From: Diphasiastrum complanatum
Lineage: Eukaryota > Streptophyta > Lycopodiopsida > Lycopodiales > Lycopodiaceae
Length of the DNA: 64,000 nucleotides
Reading direction: 5' to 3'
Assembly: GCA_029204225.1 (NCBI GenBank)
Contig: CM055108.1
Location: forward strand, 956,217-1,020,216
Below are positions 36,665 through 48,495 of this stretch, piece by piece. A model generated the notes under the pieces. The model saw nothing but the letters and a program-made list of their open reading frames with translations. It had not been told where the DNA came from and made no database searches. The translations under genes and the position numbers were made by a program. The stretch's first letter is position 1; each line of letters begins with the position of its first letter.

Positions 36665-36879
36665 CTCACATAACTTTTCATTGTTGTCCTAGCTAGCATT
36701 TCTTGACTCTCATTTCAGAGGCCTCCTTAGTCTAAGGTGAGAGGTGCTCTTGGATAGCTTTAGCCGTATCTCGGGAATTCATTGCCTCCTCTCCAACTTG
36801 AGATGTTGGTGAAGATCCACCTCTTGCTTGAAGCCTATATTCTTCATTGATCAAAATCTCTTGAAGATCAATCAAATTT
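36665..36879 (-). pseudogene. Copia J gag, part 2
   Basis: Minus-strand frame gives IDLQEILINEEYRLQARG followed by a Ser/Thr-rich stretch. It continues directly the J gag that stops at 48496, so G interrupted it. After MNSRDTAKAIQEHLSP there is a stop, and the match ends near 36665. Confidence 0.7.
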
Positions 36880-37580
36880 GTGAAAAATTGCCTAGATTGG
36901 CAAATCTAGCCATGTAGAATATTGTACATTTTGTCAATATTATTTGTTGGTTACTTGAATGGCCAAAGTGCCACTTGTACGTTCACACCTAAAGTAGGTT
37001 ACAACGAGTCAAGAGGAGTGGTTGTGTCCATTTGGTAGTGATTCCTACTTTGTAGGAACTAGACCATGATTTATGATGAGATTTGTACCTACCATGCACC
37101 TACCAAGCATGACTCTTGGATCTAGGATAGGGTTTTCACATTAGGGCAAGAAAGTGGAGTCTACTTCCTTATTATATGCTGGATTTTCACCTAACTTAGC
37201 AAAGGAAGTGTGTTTTACTATGTATTCTCATTCTCCATAGTGAGAAGTTAGAAACTTTTTGGAGCCTCAAGGAGAAACTTGAGTTTCCTCTCATTGTATG
37301 TCCACTTTCTTGCCCTAATGTGAAAACCCTAGCCTAGATCCAAGAGTCATGCTTGGTAGGTGCATGATAGGTACAAATCTCATCATAAATCATGGTCTAG
37401 TTCCTACAAAGTAGGAATCACTACCAAATGGATACAACCACTCCTCTTTACTCGTGGCAACCTACTTTAGGTGTGAATGTACAAGTGACACTTTGACCAT
37501 TCAAGTAACCAGCAAATAATATTAACAAAATGTACAATATTCTACATGGCTAGATTTGTCAATGTAGGTAATTTTTCACA
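36880..37580. repeat. Left palindromic LTR of copia G
   Basis: Arms are 36880-37158 and 37301-37580. Inner loop 37159-37300 holds the reverse complement of the LTR middle segment (compare 58430-58560 in F1b). The right arm ends TTTTTCACA and is followed by the polypurine tract CTCCTCCTC (minus-strand GAGGAGGAG). Arms are long, near-identical inverted copies with scattered mismatches. Confidence 0.9.
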
Positions 37581-39583
37581 CTCCTCCTCAAATCTAGCCT
37601 TGGAAATCACAATGCTTTTATCAATAACTCCAATTGAATATCTAAGCTTGACAAATAAATCTGTAGGTAAAGATTTAGTAAACAAATCGGCCAAGAAACT
37701 TGATGATGGCACATGTTGGAGTTTGATCTCTTTGCCTTGTTCTCCCTCACGAAATGATGAGCAATTTCGATGTGTTTGCTCCTTGCATGGAATGTAAGAT
37801 TAGTTGCAAGAGATTGGGCTGATTGGTTGTCACAATAGATGATAGGAATCTCCTCCTCCATGACATGAAGCTCCACCAATAGCCTTTTAAGCCACAAGAC
37901 CTCCTTGCAAGTTGATGTCAAAGCCTTGTATTCGGATTCTGTGGAAGATAGGGAGATGGTATCTTGCTTTCTGAAAAGCCATGATACTACTCCATCACAT
38001 AGAAAGGTGGCAAAGGCACTTGTTGATCTTCTATCTACTTTGTCACCTGCAAAATCCGAGTCACTATAGGCTCTTAAGCCAAGATTAGTTCCTCTATACA
38101 AAATGCCAAAATTCTTAGTGGATGAAATGTATCTAAGAACTCTTTTGGCCATCTTCCAATGTGAAACTAGAGGACTTTGCATGAATTGGCTAAACTTTCT
38201 AGCACTATAACTAAGATCAGGTCTAGTTATAGTTAAATAGATCAAGGAGCCAATAAGCCTTCTATATAATGTGATGTCCTCAAAGGATGCTTCATCACAA
38301 CCAATAGATGATTTTACATGTTGCTCCATTGGTGTCTCAATGCCTTTACAATTCTTCATTCCAAATCTATCTAGGATGGATGTAGCATATTTAGATTGAC
38401 AAATAAAGCTAAAATCACATCCTTTAATAACCTCTATTCCAAGAATGAAGCTTAATAGCCGAGATCTACCATCTTAAACTCTTTTGCTAAAGCAATTTTT
38501 ACGTCTCTAATTCCATCTAGATCATTACCACTCAAGATAATGTCATCTACATACAAAACAAGAATAATGATCATGTCATCATGAAATCTTATGTACAATG
38601 ATGGGTCATACGCACTCATTACAAAATTGATGAAAATGAGAAAAGAGTTAAGCCTAGAGTACCATGCTCTAGGTGCTTGCTTGAGCCCATTAAGGCTCTT
38701 CTTCAAAAAAACACACCTTTCCTTCATGCTTTTCCTTGATGAAGCCCTCGGGTTGCCTCATTTGTGAAGTCAAGTTGGAATAGCTCCCAATTGAAGGTTG
38801 TAGCAAGACTAATGATCAACCTGATAGTAACAAGCTTAGCCACATGAGCAAAAGTCTCATCATAATCAATGCCTTTGGTTTGTAAAAAACCTTTGGCTAC
38901 AAGCCTAGCTTTATGCTTGCTTATTGATCCATCTTGATTATACTTCAATCTAAATACCCACTTGCAATCAAGAGGTTTCTTCCCTTGAGGAAGATCCACA
39001 AGATCCCAAGTATGATTCTCAATAAGAGCATCATACTCTACTTGCATAGCATCCATCCAACTTTTAGACTTACAAGCATCTTCATAGCATGCTGGCTCAT
39101 CTAAAATTGAAGTAATAAAGGTGTAAGATGTGAAAGATGATGAGTCTTCCCTTTGATCACCTTGACCATCATAGGTGAGCCTCAATGGCTCAGATCTTGC
39201 CCTTGTAGATCTTCTTGGAGTTCTTGGATTTCTTGCATCTTGAGGTGGATCCTTAAGTTCTTCTTCACTTGGAAGCTCCTCCTCCATCCTAGCATAATCC
39301 TTGGCATCAAGATGATTAGTAGCATTATCATCCAAATCACAAGCATGTCGTTCATCAAAAATAACATCCCTACTCACTATCACCTTTCTAGTGATGGGAT
39401 TGAAGACTCTATAACCTTTGCTATTCTCACCATATCCCACAAAGATGCCTTTGATGGATGTTGCATCATCCTTCCTTCTCTTATCGAAGGATTGGTGTAC
39501 ATAGCAAGTGGATCCAGAAACTTTGAGATCCTTGAGATTGGGCTTCTCTCCAAATAGAGCTTCAAATGGTGTGATTCCTCCAA
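37581..39583 (-). pseudogene. Copia G pol, 3' part
   Basis: After the integrase end (39583 leftwards: PLAMYTNPSIREGR region, frameshifted) come the linker and early RT (39440-38724: DAMQVEYDALIENHTWDLVD, CKWVFRLKYNQDGS, DYDETFAHVAKLVTIRLII, then a frameshift at FTNEATRGLHQGKA). RT continues at 38727-38452 with SLNGLKQAPRAWYSRLNSFL and LYVDDIILSG, with the active-site YVDD intact. Then 38359-37607 carries connection and RNase H (AYSDSDFAGDKVDRRSTSAF; ISLSSTESEYKALTS) and ends frameshifted. It continues from 45752 across copia I. Confidence 0.9.
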
Positions 39584-39588
39584 TGGCT
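39584..39588. repeat. Target-site duplication of copia I (left)
   Basis: TGGCT here and at 45747-45751 flanks copia I exactly, and removing I with one copy rejoins the G frame (CNRLPNQA / IGGITPFEALFG). Confidence 0.95.
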
Positions 39589-40270
39589 TGTAAAAATTAT
39601 AGCAAATAAGGATCCTAAAACACTTGAAATGATGAGGGAAACAATAGATTATGATTTCATAAGATTAGCACAAGTTGAACCATCAAAATCCATCAAAAAA
39701 CTATGCTTGAACCTCACTAAATGGCCCAAATCCTTGAAGAAGGCTTCACACGTGTGAAAGTACGGCCTCCCACAGTCTGAGTACTGTACACCAGACCTAC
39801 ATTCAATCCTATAATCATTAGTAATCACAAGTACTCAAACAATTATGAACATAGAGAGCAATTGCACCATTATGAGAGAAAAATCATGAAATTGCTTGAT
39901 TGATTTTGGTGAGATATCATCACCTATATATACATGATCCATCACGGTTTTGGGCAGGTATGAGTAGCCCTAAACCTATCCCTAATGCTAATTTTGGTGG
40001 ATCTTTCATCCCTACCAAGTTAGGGTTGGAATCTTGGAGATCCCTCAACAATGCAAAAATTACCAAAAATAGCTCCTATTTTTTCTCCCTTGTATCTAAG
40101 CATAATTTGGACTCATTCCAAAGGTTCTAACACTTAGGTCTACTTGAGAACATCCTTATGAATGGAATCCTATGCTATTTGGCACGTGTGACAAGCCACA
40201 TCATGACCATCTAACTATTTACAAGTCATATGACCAAAACTAGTCAAGCTAGAATTGTGAATTTTTAACA
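39589..40270 (-). repeat. 3' LTR of copia I
   Basis: TGTAAAAATTATAGC ... GAATTTTTAACA, 682 bp, TG...CA ends. Followed on its internal side by the polypurine tract at 40271-40281. Confidence 0.97.
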
Positions 40271-40281
40271 CTCCTCCTCAC
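40271..40281 (-). other. Polypurine tract of copia I
   Basis: Minus strand GTGAGGAGGAG abuts the 3' LTR at 40270, in the right place for plus-strand priming. Confidence 0.85.
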
Positions 40282-40284
40282 TAT

Positions 40285-43200
40285 CTAGCTTGGTTCAATC
40301 ATTGCTTTACTAATCACTCCAAGTGATGATCTGAACTTCATAAAAGGTGTCTTTTGAAGTGGTTTAGTAAGTAGATCAGCTACACATTCATTGCTTGGAA
40401 CATGCTCCAAAGCAATCTCCTTGGCTTGCACCATTTCTCTCACAAAGTGATGGCATATCTCAATGTGCTTAGATCTTGCATGGAAGATTGGGTTAGATGC
40501 AAGGTGTTGGGCTGATATATTGTCATTGTAGATGATTGGTGCCTCCTCTGAATCCATGATCTTTAGTTCCACCAATAATCTCTTGATCCAAAGTACCTCC
40601 TTTGTAGTGGTTGTCAAAGCTTTGTACTCGGCCTCGGTTGAAGATAGAGACATAGTTTCTTGCTTTTTTTGAAAGCCATGAAACCACACCTTCTCCTATG
40701 AAAGTTGAATAGGCACTTGTTGATTTCCTATCCCTCTTGTCCCCTGCAAAATCTGAATCACTAAATGCATGAAGGTTAATCACATCTCCTCTATATAGAA
40801 TCCCAAAATCCAATGTACCCGAGATGTATCTTAGAATCCTCTTAGCCTTTTTCCAATGGATATTCAATGGCTTTTGCATGGATTGGCTCAACCTACATAC
40901 ACTAAAGCTAAGATCTGGTCTAGTTATAGTGATCCACATTAAGGAACCTATAAGTTGCCTAAACAAAGTGATGTCCATGAAGGATCTTTCATCATCTTCA
41001 TTTGGCACTTTTACATCTTGCTCCATTGGTGTGTCAACACTTTTGCATACTTCCATCTTAAACTTCTTCAAAAGACTTTGAGCATAGTTTACTTGACTTA
41101 TAAAGATAAAATCAGACCCTCTAAGTACTTCTATGCCTAAGATGAAGTGAAGACACCCTAGATCTACCATCTTGAACTCTAAGGATAGATCTATCTTGAT
41201 TTTTTCAATACCATCAACACTATTTCCACTAATGATGATGTCATCTACATAAATGAGTAAAAGTACAATACCAACATCATCAAACTTAATGTAAAGAGTA
41301 GGATCATATTCACTTTGAACAAAAGAAAGTGAAATAAGATAGCAATGTAGTCTTGAATTCCAAGATCTCGAGGCTTGCTTCAAGCCATAGATGCTTCTTT
41401 GGAGATGACATACTTTGTTCTCCATTCCATGCTTGATGAACCCTTTTGGCTGCTCCATATAGATATCCTCTTCCAAAAAACCATTCAAGAAAGCATTAGA
41501 GACATCCATTTGACATAGAATCCATCCAAAATGTGATGCAAGTGCAATGATTAGTCTTATTGTGACCATCTTGGCCACGGGTGCAAAAGTTTCCTCATAG
41601 TCTATCCCTCTCTCTTGAGCATAACCTTTTGCAACTAATCTTGCTTTATGTTTGTTAACACTCCCATTTGCATTCAACTTAAGCTTGAAGACCCACTTGC
41701 ATCCTATTACATTCCTTTGAGGTCTTTTAACAAGCAACCAAGTTTCATTCTCAATCAAGGCATCATACTCATCCAACATAGCTTTATACCATTCTTTGGA
41801 GTTCAATGCATCTTCAACATTAGACGGTTCTTCAAAACTAGATAAAGCATAAGAAGTGGATGATATACCCTCAACTTGCTGTCCTTTGCCTTGATATGTG
41901 AGCCTTGATGGCTCCACTTTTGCCCTTGAAGATCTCCTTGGTGTGATAGGTGGGTTTGGTGCTTGCTCCTCCATGAGCTCCTCCTCAAAACCAAGATTTT
42001 GCTCCTCGGCCATCTTCTTCTTGATTGTTGGAGCACTTGAGCCTTCTTCAAGCATATGCATATGATGTTCATCAAAGATGACATCCCTTGAAACAACAAA
42101 TTTGTTCAAGGATGGGAGATAGAGTTTGTAGCCCTTGCTTGAGCTTGCATATCCAAGCATGATCCCTCTTGTGGAAGATGGATCCTCCTTGGTTCTTGTT
42201 TCCAATGGCACATGCACATAGCATATACACCCAAAAACTTTCAAGTGATTAAGATTGGATTTCTTTCCATACAACATCTCATAAGGAGTTTTGCCTTCAA
42301 TTGCTTTGCAAGACACCCTATTCATCAAGTAGTTTGCACATACAAGAGACTCACCCCAAAAGGATTTGGGCAAACAAGCATCTAACCTTAAAGCCTTAGA
42401 ACATTCACATAATGTTCTATTCCTTCTTTCAGCAACTCCATTTTGTTGAGGAGTGTAAGGACAAGAAGTCTCTTTCTTGATCCCTTCCTCCTCACAAAAG
42501 GCCTTGAACTCATTGGAGATGAATTCTCCACCATTGTCACTTCTAAGAATCTTGATGCTATGATTATGATGCTTTTCCACAAACAACTTGAACTTTACAA
42601 AAGTATCAAATACTTGAGACTTGAAGGAAAGTAAGAACACCCAACAATATCTTGAGTAGTAATCAATGAAGGTTAAAAACATGGATGAACCTCCATTAGA
42701 TTTGGTGGTAGCAATGTGCACATCCGAGTGTATGAGTTCAAGAGGATGAGATGACTTTGTGATGGAGTTAGGAAACACCTTCTTATGTGCCTTGGATAAG
42801 GCACAAGCTTCACAAACCTTGTCTTCCTTCCCAATAGACCTTGGTAGGCCTAAAGCATACTCCTCCTTGATCATAGCCTCCATGGAACCCGAGTTGACAT
42901 GTCCAAGTCTTTTGTGCCATAAAGTAAAGGTAGATATCTTGCTCTTCTCGGCCAACATGACAACATTAGTATCCACAAATGCATCCAGCTTATAAAGTTT
43001 GCCAAGTCTAGTGCCCTTAGCCACTATCTTACCCTTCTTCTTGATGAAACATTCATTTGAAGCAAAGTCAACATTGAAACCATTGTCTACCATTTGGCCA
43101 ACACTTAGTAGATTCTTTGTTATTGTAGGAATGTACAAAACACCTTCTATGTTGATCTTTTTGGAAGATCCTAAGCAAAGGGGAATGCTACCAACTCCTT

Positions 43201-44254
43201 CAATCTTACAAGCTTCATCATTTGCTGTATAGATAGACTTTATAGGTCCATCATAAGATAAGAGAGAAGAGAAAAACTCCCTTTTACTAGTCATGTGTGA
43301 ACTAGCACCCGAGTCAATCCACCAAGGATCTTCTCCTTTGAAGCTTGTTGAAGAAAATATGGACATCATGAGAGAGTCCTCATGTGAACTCTCCTCCTCC
43401 TCCTCTCTGATCATGTTGGCTTGGCTTTGATCTTGCTTCCTCTTGAAGCATTCTGAGGCATAATGCCCCATCTTGCTACAATAGTAGCACTTCACCTTTG
43501 ATTTGTCCTTCTTGACTTTGGTGGTTGATGGAGATGCCTTTGGGGGTCCTTCTTGATCCTCAAGCTTTGTAGACTTCTTGAATGTTGATCCTTTGCCTTT
43601 GGACTTGCCTTTGCCTTTGGTGAAGAGAGCTTGGTCATCTCCACCTTGGATGGAAAGCCTATCCATCCTCTCTTGCATTTGGCTCCTTCTTGATTCCTCG
43701 GCCATGAGTGTGCCTTGGAGTTCTTCAAGTATGGGTAGCTTACCCATAATTGCATATCCCTGAACCAAATTGTCAAATTCAAAGCTTAGTCCATTCAATA
43801 TGAGTTGAACAAGCTCTTCATCCTTGATAGGGTCACCTATAAAGGCTAGCTCTTTGTTCAATTCCTTTACTCTTAGGACAAAAGTATGTGCACTCTCTCC
43901 TTTCTTTTGATAGCTTCTATAGATTTGATTCTTCAAAGCTAACATTCTATTTTGGTTCTTGGATTCATAGACCTTTTGCAAAGTCTCCCAAGCATCTTGA
44001 GCTGAAGTGCAATCTCCTACCTCTCTTAAGAGTTCATTTGCAACATTCATTTTTATGCAATGTAGTGCAACATTGCACCTCTTGATGTATTTGGCTTTTT
44101 CTTGAGGATGAATAGGTTCACCCTCCTTACCATTTACAATTTCTATCAGATCTTGCATGATCATGATAGATTCCATTCTAACTTTCCATATGGAATAGTT
44201 AGTTTTGTTGAGCCTTTCATTAGTATCCAAAAGATATGCATTTATAGATGCCAT
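40285..44254 (-). CDS. Copia I Gag-Pol polyprotein, one frameshift
   Basis: From ATG at 44254 (MASINAYLLDTNERLNKTNY): Gag about 1-250; zinc knuckle CYYCSKMGHYASEC at 256-269; protease WWIDSGASSHMT with Asp 314; pre-integrase zinc region LWHKRLGHVN ... CEACALSKAHKK at about 445-492; integrase DDE residues Asp 511, Asp 573 and Glu 609 (35 residues between the last two); RT with QMDVSNAFLNG (Asp 917) and YVDD at 1002-1005; RNase H with DSDFAGDKRDRKSTSAY near 1135. At 40664-40670 a run of seven T (A on the coding strand) shifts the frame; six would join SWLSKK to QETMSLSSTEAEYKALT and on to the end VADLLTKPLQ. Total would be about 1320 residues, normal for the family. The shift could be real or a sequencing error. 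Confidence 0.95.
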
Positions 44255-45051
44255 CTAGTCTCCTAATCAAGGACTTGACACAAATGAAGGTTACTTCTAT
44301 TGATTTGATTGAAGGTCTATCTTATCCCACTTCTTAGGGACCTGAAAAGATCAGTAATAGACTTCCTATAAAGATCTAAGAATGATCTCTAACAAAATCA
44401 AATCATAGAATACTAGAAACAATGCACTTGCTTGATTGAAGTAGACAATACTAGTAGAATTGCCCTCTTTCTATAAAGAACATTAAAGCTTCCAAATGAT
44501 CTGATCAAGAGTGAATTTCAGAAACCTAATATACTTCCAAAATCACTTGTAAAAGATCTAAATGGAACTTAATGAGGATGCAACACAATCTACTATCCAA
44601 TCACAAGCAAAAAATGATCAAAATTGATGAAAAATTGATCTAATTTGGTGCATAAGTCAAGCAATGGTTGGACTGAACCTAAATCACTTTAGGAGGTGCC
44701 TACTACACCTTAGAACAGCCTTGAAGAGTCCCCAAAACTCTGATCTTCCCTCTCCTTGAGTGCTAGAAAGCCTCCTCTATGAAATCACCTCCAAAACTCG
44801 CTTAGAAATCAATGCTTGGAGCAAGCAAAACTTGCTATCTTGGTAATGTGAATTGAATTCAACTTTGCCTCTGGTTTTAGACACCTAAACACCTGCAAAT
44901 GAAGTCACACAACACCAATCTCCAATGTATTTGACTCACTTTGAGTTCTAGAATCAATACTAGATGCTAAGATCCAATCTACACAAGATTTAGATCAAAA
45001 ATTGTGATCAAATTGAATGAAAACCAAGGATTTAGCTCATTTCAGCCTTTA

Positions 45052-45064
45052 GGCTCTGATACCA
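45052..45064 (-). other. Primer-binding site of copia I
   Basis: Minus strand TGGTATCAGAGCC, directly inside the 5' LTR, complementary to initiator-Met tRNA. The leader between it and the ATG at 44254 (about 800 bp) is non-coding. Confidence 0.95.
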
Positions 45065-45746
45065 TGTAAAAATTACAGCAAATAAGGATCCTAAAACACT
45101 TGAAATGATGAGGGAAACAATAGATTATGATTTCATAAGATTAGCACAAGTTGAACCATCAAAATCCATCAAAAAACTATGCTTGAACCTCACTAAATGG
45201 CCCAAATCCTTGAAGAAGGCTTCACACGTGTGAAAGTACGGCCTCCCACAGTCTGAGTACTGTACACCAGACCTACATTCAATCCTATAATCATTAGTAA
45301 TCACAAGTACTCAAACAATTATGAACATAGAGAGCAATTGCACCATTATGAGAGAAAAATCATGAAATTGCTTGATTGATTTTGGTGAGATATCATCACC
45401 TATATATACATGATCCATCACGGTTTTGGGCAGGTATGAGTAGCCCTAAACCTATCCCTAATGCTAATTTTGGTGGATCTTTCATCCCTACCAAGTTAGG
45501 GTTGGAATCTTGGAGATCCCTCAACAATGCAAAAATTACCAAAAATAGCTCCTATTTTTTCTCCCTTGTATCTAAGCATAATTTGGACTCATTCCAAAGG
45601 TTCTAACACTTAGGTCTACTTGAGAACATCCTTATGAATGGAATCCTATGCTATTTGGCACGTGTGACAAGCCACATCATGACCATCTAACTATTTACAA
45701 GTCATATGACCAAAACTAGTCAAGCTAGAATTGTGAATTTTTAACA
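45065..45746 (-). repeat. 5' LTR of copia I
   Basis: 682 bp, TGTAAAAATTACAGC ... GAATTTTTAACA. It carries a TATA box (see 45401-45411). A CACACGTGTG word at 45224-45233 is palindromic and contains a CACGTG core. Confidence 0.97.
45401..45411 (-). promoter_or_regulatory. TATA box in copia I LTR
   Basis: TGTATATATAGG on the minus strand inside the 5' LTR, the natural promoter position for leftward gag-pol transcription. The identical copy lies in the 3' LTR. Confidence 0.55.
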
Positions 45747-45751
45747 TGGCT

Positions 45752-47198
45752 TGGTTTGGCAATCTATTGCACAAATAGTTAGCACAAGTTATTGCCTCAC
45801 CCCAAAATGGTTTGGATAGAGAAGCATCTAGCCTTAAGGCCTTAGCACACTCACAAAGAGATCTATTTCTTCTCTCACTCACTTCATTTTTTTGAGGGGT
45901 ATATGGACATGACAACTCCCTCTTTATGCCATTAGAACTACGAAAGTCAATCAACTTATTGGAGATATATTCACCTGCATTATCACTCCTTAATACCTTA
46001 ATCTTGGTACTAGGTTGATTTTCTACCAAAGTCTTGAACTTTACAAAAGAATCAAACACCATTGATTTGCTAGACAAGAGGTACATCCAACAAAATGGGG
46101 TGGCCCAACCTGTTGTGTCATAGTTCCACCTTTGATAACTCCAACCTTTGCCAAGTTAACACTCTCCACTGCAACATTAGCATCAAGCTTAAACAATCTA
46201 CCTTGTTTAAAGCCTTTGGCTGTACATTCATCATTTCTAAGGATGGAACAAACTCCATGCCTAAATTGTACATCTAGGCCATTATCCATTAACTGGCCAA
46301 CACTAAACAAATTTTTGGTTAACTTAAGAACATAAAAAACATTATCAAGATTCATCCTTTTGGATGATCCAACATACAAGGGAATTGTTCCTATTCCACT
46401 TATCTTACATTCTTGACTACTTGCAATATAGATTGATCTATGTAAATCATTGTAAGAAAGTAAAGTGGAGAATATGTCCTTTTGATATGTCATGTGGGAA
46501 CTAGCCCCACTATCAATCCACCAAAAATCATTGGTGTTGCACTTGGATGATGGTGGTTTGTTGGAAATCATCAAGGATGACTCTTCATCCTCCTCCTCCT
46601 CCTGATGTGCAATGTTGCTTTGTTTGCTCTCTTGTGTCTTCTTCTTCTTGAGACATTCTGATGCAAAATGTCCTTTCTTTCCAGAGAAAAAACATTTGTA
46701 CTTGGACTTGTCTTTGATCTTTCTCTTTGAGCTTGAAGCCTCATCCTCCTCCTTGGTCTCCTTGAAATGCTTCTTCTTGCCATTGGTCTTCTTCTTGCCT
46801 TTGAATGAGAAATTAGCTTTCTCATCACCATCCTACAGAGAGATAGCATTCATTCTTGCATTGGTATGCATCATCCTAAGCATGAGAACCCTTGAAGTGT
46901 TGCTAGACTCATAGATTGATTTTAGAGATTCCCAAGCCTCTTTAGCACTGGTACACGCTGATACTTCTCTCAATAAATCATTGCTTACATTCATCTTCAC
47001 ACAGTGAAGTGCAAGCCTAGATCTTCTTTTGTGTTTATCTAACTCCTGTGCACCTAGAGGTTCATCTTCCTCATCAATCAGAAACTCATAGAGATCCTGG
47101 AGCACCATGAGTGACTCCATCCTCACTTTCCAAATAACATAATTGGTAGAATTTAGCCTCTCACTAGTTTCTAGAAGATATGCTCCAACAGATCCCAT
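45752..47198 (-). pseudogene. Copia G gag-protease-integrase, 5' part
   Basis: Gag starts MGSVGAYLLETSERLN at 47198 and is shortened by an internal deletion (SRVLMLRMMHTNARMN). A zinc knuckle has a changed Cys (CFFSGKKGHFASEC, about 46695-46655). Protease is intact-looking (FWWIDSGASSHMTYQ, about 46515-46475). After TKNLFSVGQLMDNGLDVQF the frame runs to a deletion that removed the pre-integrase zinc region and the first integrase Asp. Integrase resumes at 46086 (YLLSSKSMVFDSFVKF; KVLRSDNAGEYIS; PQKNEVSERRNRS) to CNRLPNQA, where copia I is inserted. Confidence 0.9.
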
Positions 47199-47815
47199 CT
47201 TACTAGTAAGATTCTACACACAAGATATAGATTTGTTTGAACCTGAAACTCACAAAGGTTTCTAACTTGCAGTGTTTCACTCAAATGTTGACTTCTAATC
47301 CAACAGATGGACTTGTAATCACAGTTCTATCACTCCCTCACAAAGCTGGAATGAAGATAAGATGAAGTGAAAACTACTCTCAAGCAAATCTTGCCAATCT
47401 TGGCTATTTTCGGACAAAAACTGACTCTATCTCTCTCATTCACTTTGATGTACTTTCAAAACCTGGTTTCCACTTTAAGAAGGTCAGAAATCAGCCTATA
47501 TTAATTAGTTTTCATGAAACAAATTCAAAATCAATCAATGGCAAGTGATCTTGGTAGTTTATCCTAGAATTTGCACCAAAAATTACATCAAACTAACACC
47601 AGATGAAATTACTGTCATCCAATGAATATGGGTTATTAAATGCTGGTTCAGAAATGCCCACACGTGTGAACATGGGTTTTTAATCCTGAAAAAATTTGGA
47701 ATCAAATCCCCTCACCAAAACCTGGATACCAGCTCACCCTTCCAATACTAGCTTTTTGCACCAAAACCTGCTAAAACTAGATTAGTTTCAAACACTGATC
47801 AATAGCCTTGTACTT

Positions 47816-47828
47816 GGCTCTGATACCA
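47816..47828 (-). other. Primer-binding site of copia G
   Basis: Minus strand TGGTATCAGAGCC directly abuts the LTR edge at 47829. The leader 47199-47815 is non-coding and similar to the F1 leader. Confidence 0.9.
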
Positions 47829-48495
47829 TGTGAAAAGTATAGTACTAAGGACCATAAATGGATCTTTGAATGATCCACAAGGTTGATTGTGTGCTTGTTA
47901 AACAGTCTATCAGAAACTAGTCATCAGAAAACAAGATCTAGTTTAGCAGCTTGATAGAAAACAAGTAGAGACAATCAGAGCATTGATCAAAAACTATAAT
48001 CCAACTCCACACATGTGGAAATGAGGCTGTAGTACGGCGTGTAGACAGTGTTTAGAATGTGCCAAAGCTGGGTTTCATTGGAATCAAAAGTAATCACTAT
48101 TACATGCTGGATTTTCATCTAACTTAGCAAAGGAAGTGTGTTTTACTATGTATTCTCATTCTCCATAGTGAGAAGATAGAAACTTTTTGGAGCCTCAGGG
48201 AGAAATTTGAGTTTCCTCTCATTGTATGGTGATTACTTTTGATTCCAATGAAACCCAGCTTTGGCACATTCTAAACACTATCTATAGGCCGTACTATAGC
48301 CTCATTTCCACATGTGTGGAGTTGGATTATAGTTTTTGATCAATGCTTGATTGTCTCTATTTGTTTTCTATCAAGCTGCTAAACTAGATCTTGTTTTCTG
48401 ATGACTAGTTTCTGATAGATTGTTTAACAAGCACACAATCAACCTTGTGGATCATTCAAAGATCCATTATGGTCCTTAGTACTGTACTTTTCACA
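47829..48495. repeat. Right palindromic LTR of copia G
   Basis: Arms are 47829-48097 (starting TGTGAAAAGTATAG) and 48229-48495 (ending CTGTACTTTTCACA), inverted copies. Loop 48098-48228 is the reverse complement of the LTR middle, in the same orientation as the loop at 37159-37300. Confidence 0.9.

Larger units (their letters stand above)
39589..45746 (-). mobile_element. Copia I, complete and very young
   Basis: A 6158-bp element with identical-length 682-bp LTRs, primer site, leader, nearly intact gag-pol, polypurine tract and a perfect 5-bp target duplication (TGGCT). By eye the LTRs differ at one base (39600 region TTATAGC versus TTACAGC), so insertion is very recent. One extra base in a homopolymer interrupts gag-pol. 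Confidence 0.95.
36880..48495 (-). mobile_element. Copia G, body inverted within its own LTRs
   Basis: G belongs to the F1 family. Its internal region reads leftwards from the primer site at 47828 to the polypurine tract at 37581, and copia I is nested in it. Each end is a palindrome rather than a plain LTR. If LTR = left part L, middle M, right part R, the left end is rcR-rcM-R and the right end is L-rcM-rcL. Flipping 37301-48097 restores two normal LTRs of the opposite orientation. Bases beyond the outer ends are AAATT (36875-36879) and AAATC (48496-48500), a probable 5-bp target duplication, and the J gag frame is continuous across them. Confidence 0.8.

Noticed and set aside
39900-45606. 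The identical 76-codon frame in both copia I LTRs as a gene
   Set aside because: It lies antisense in the LTRs and is duplicated with them.
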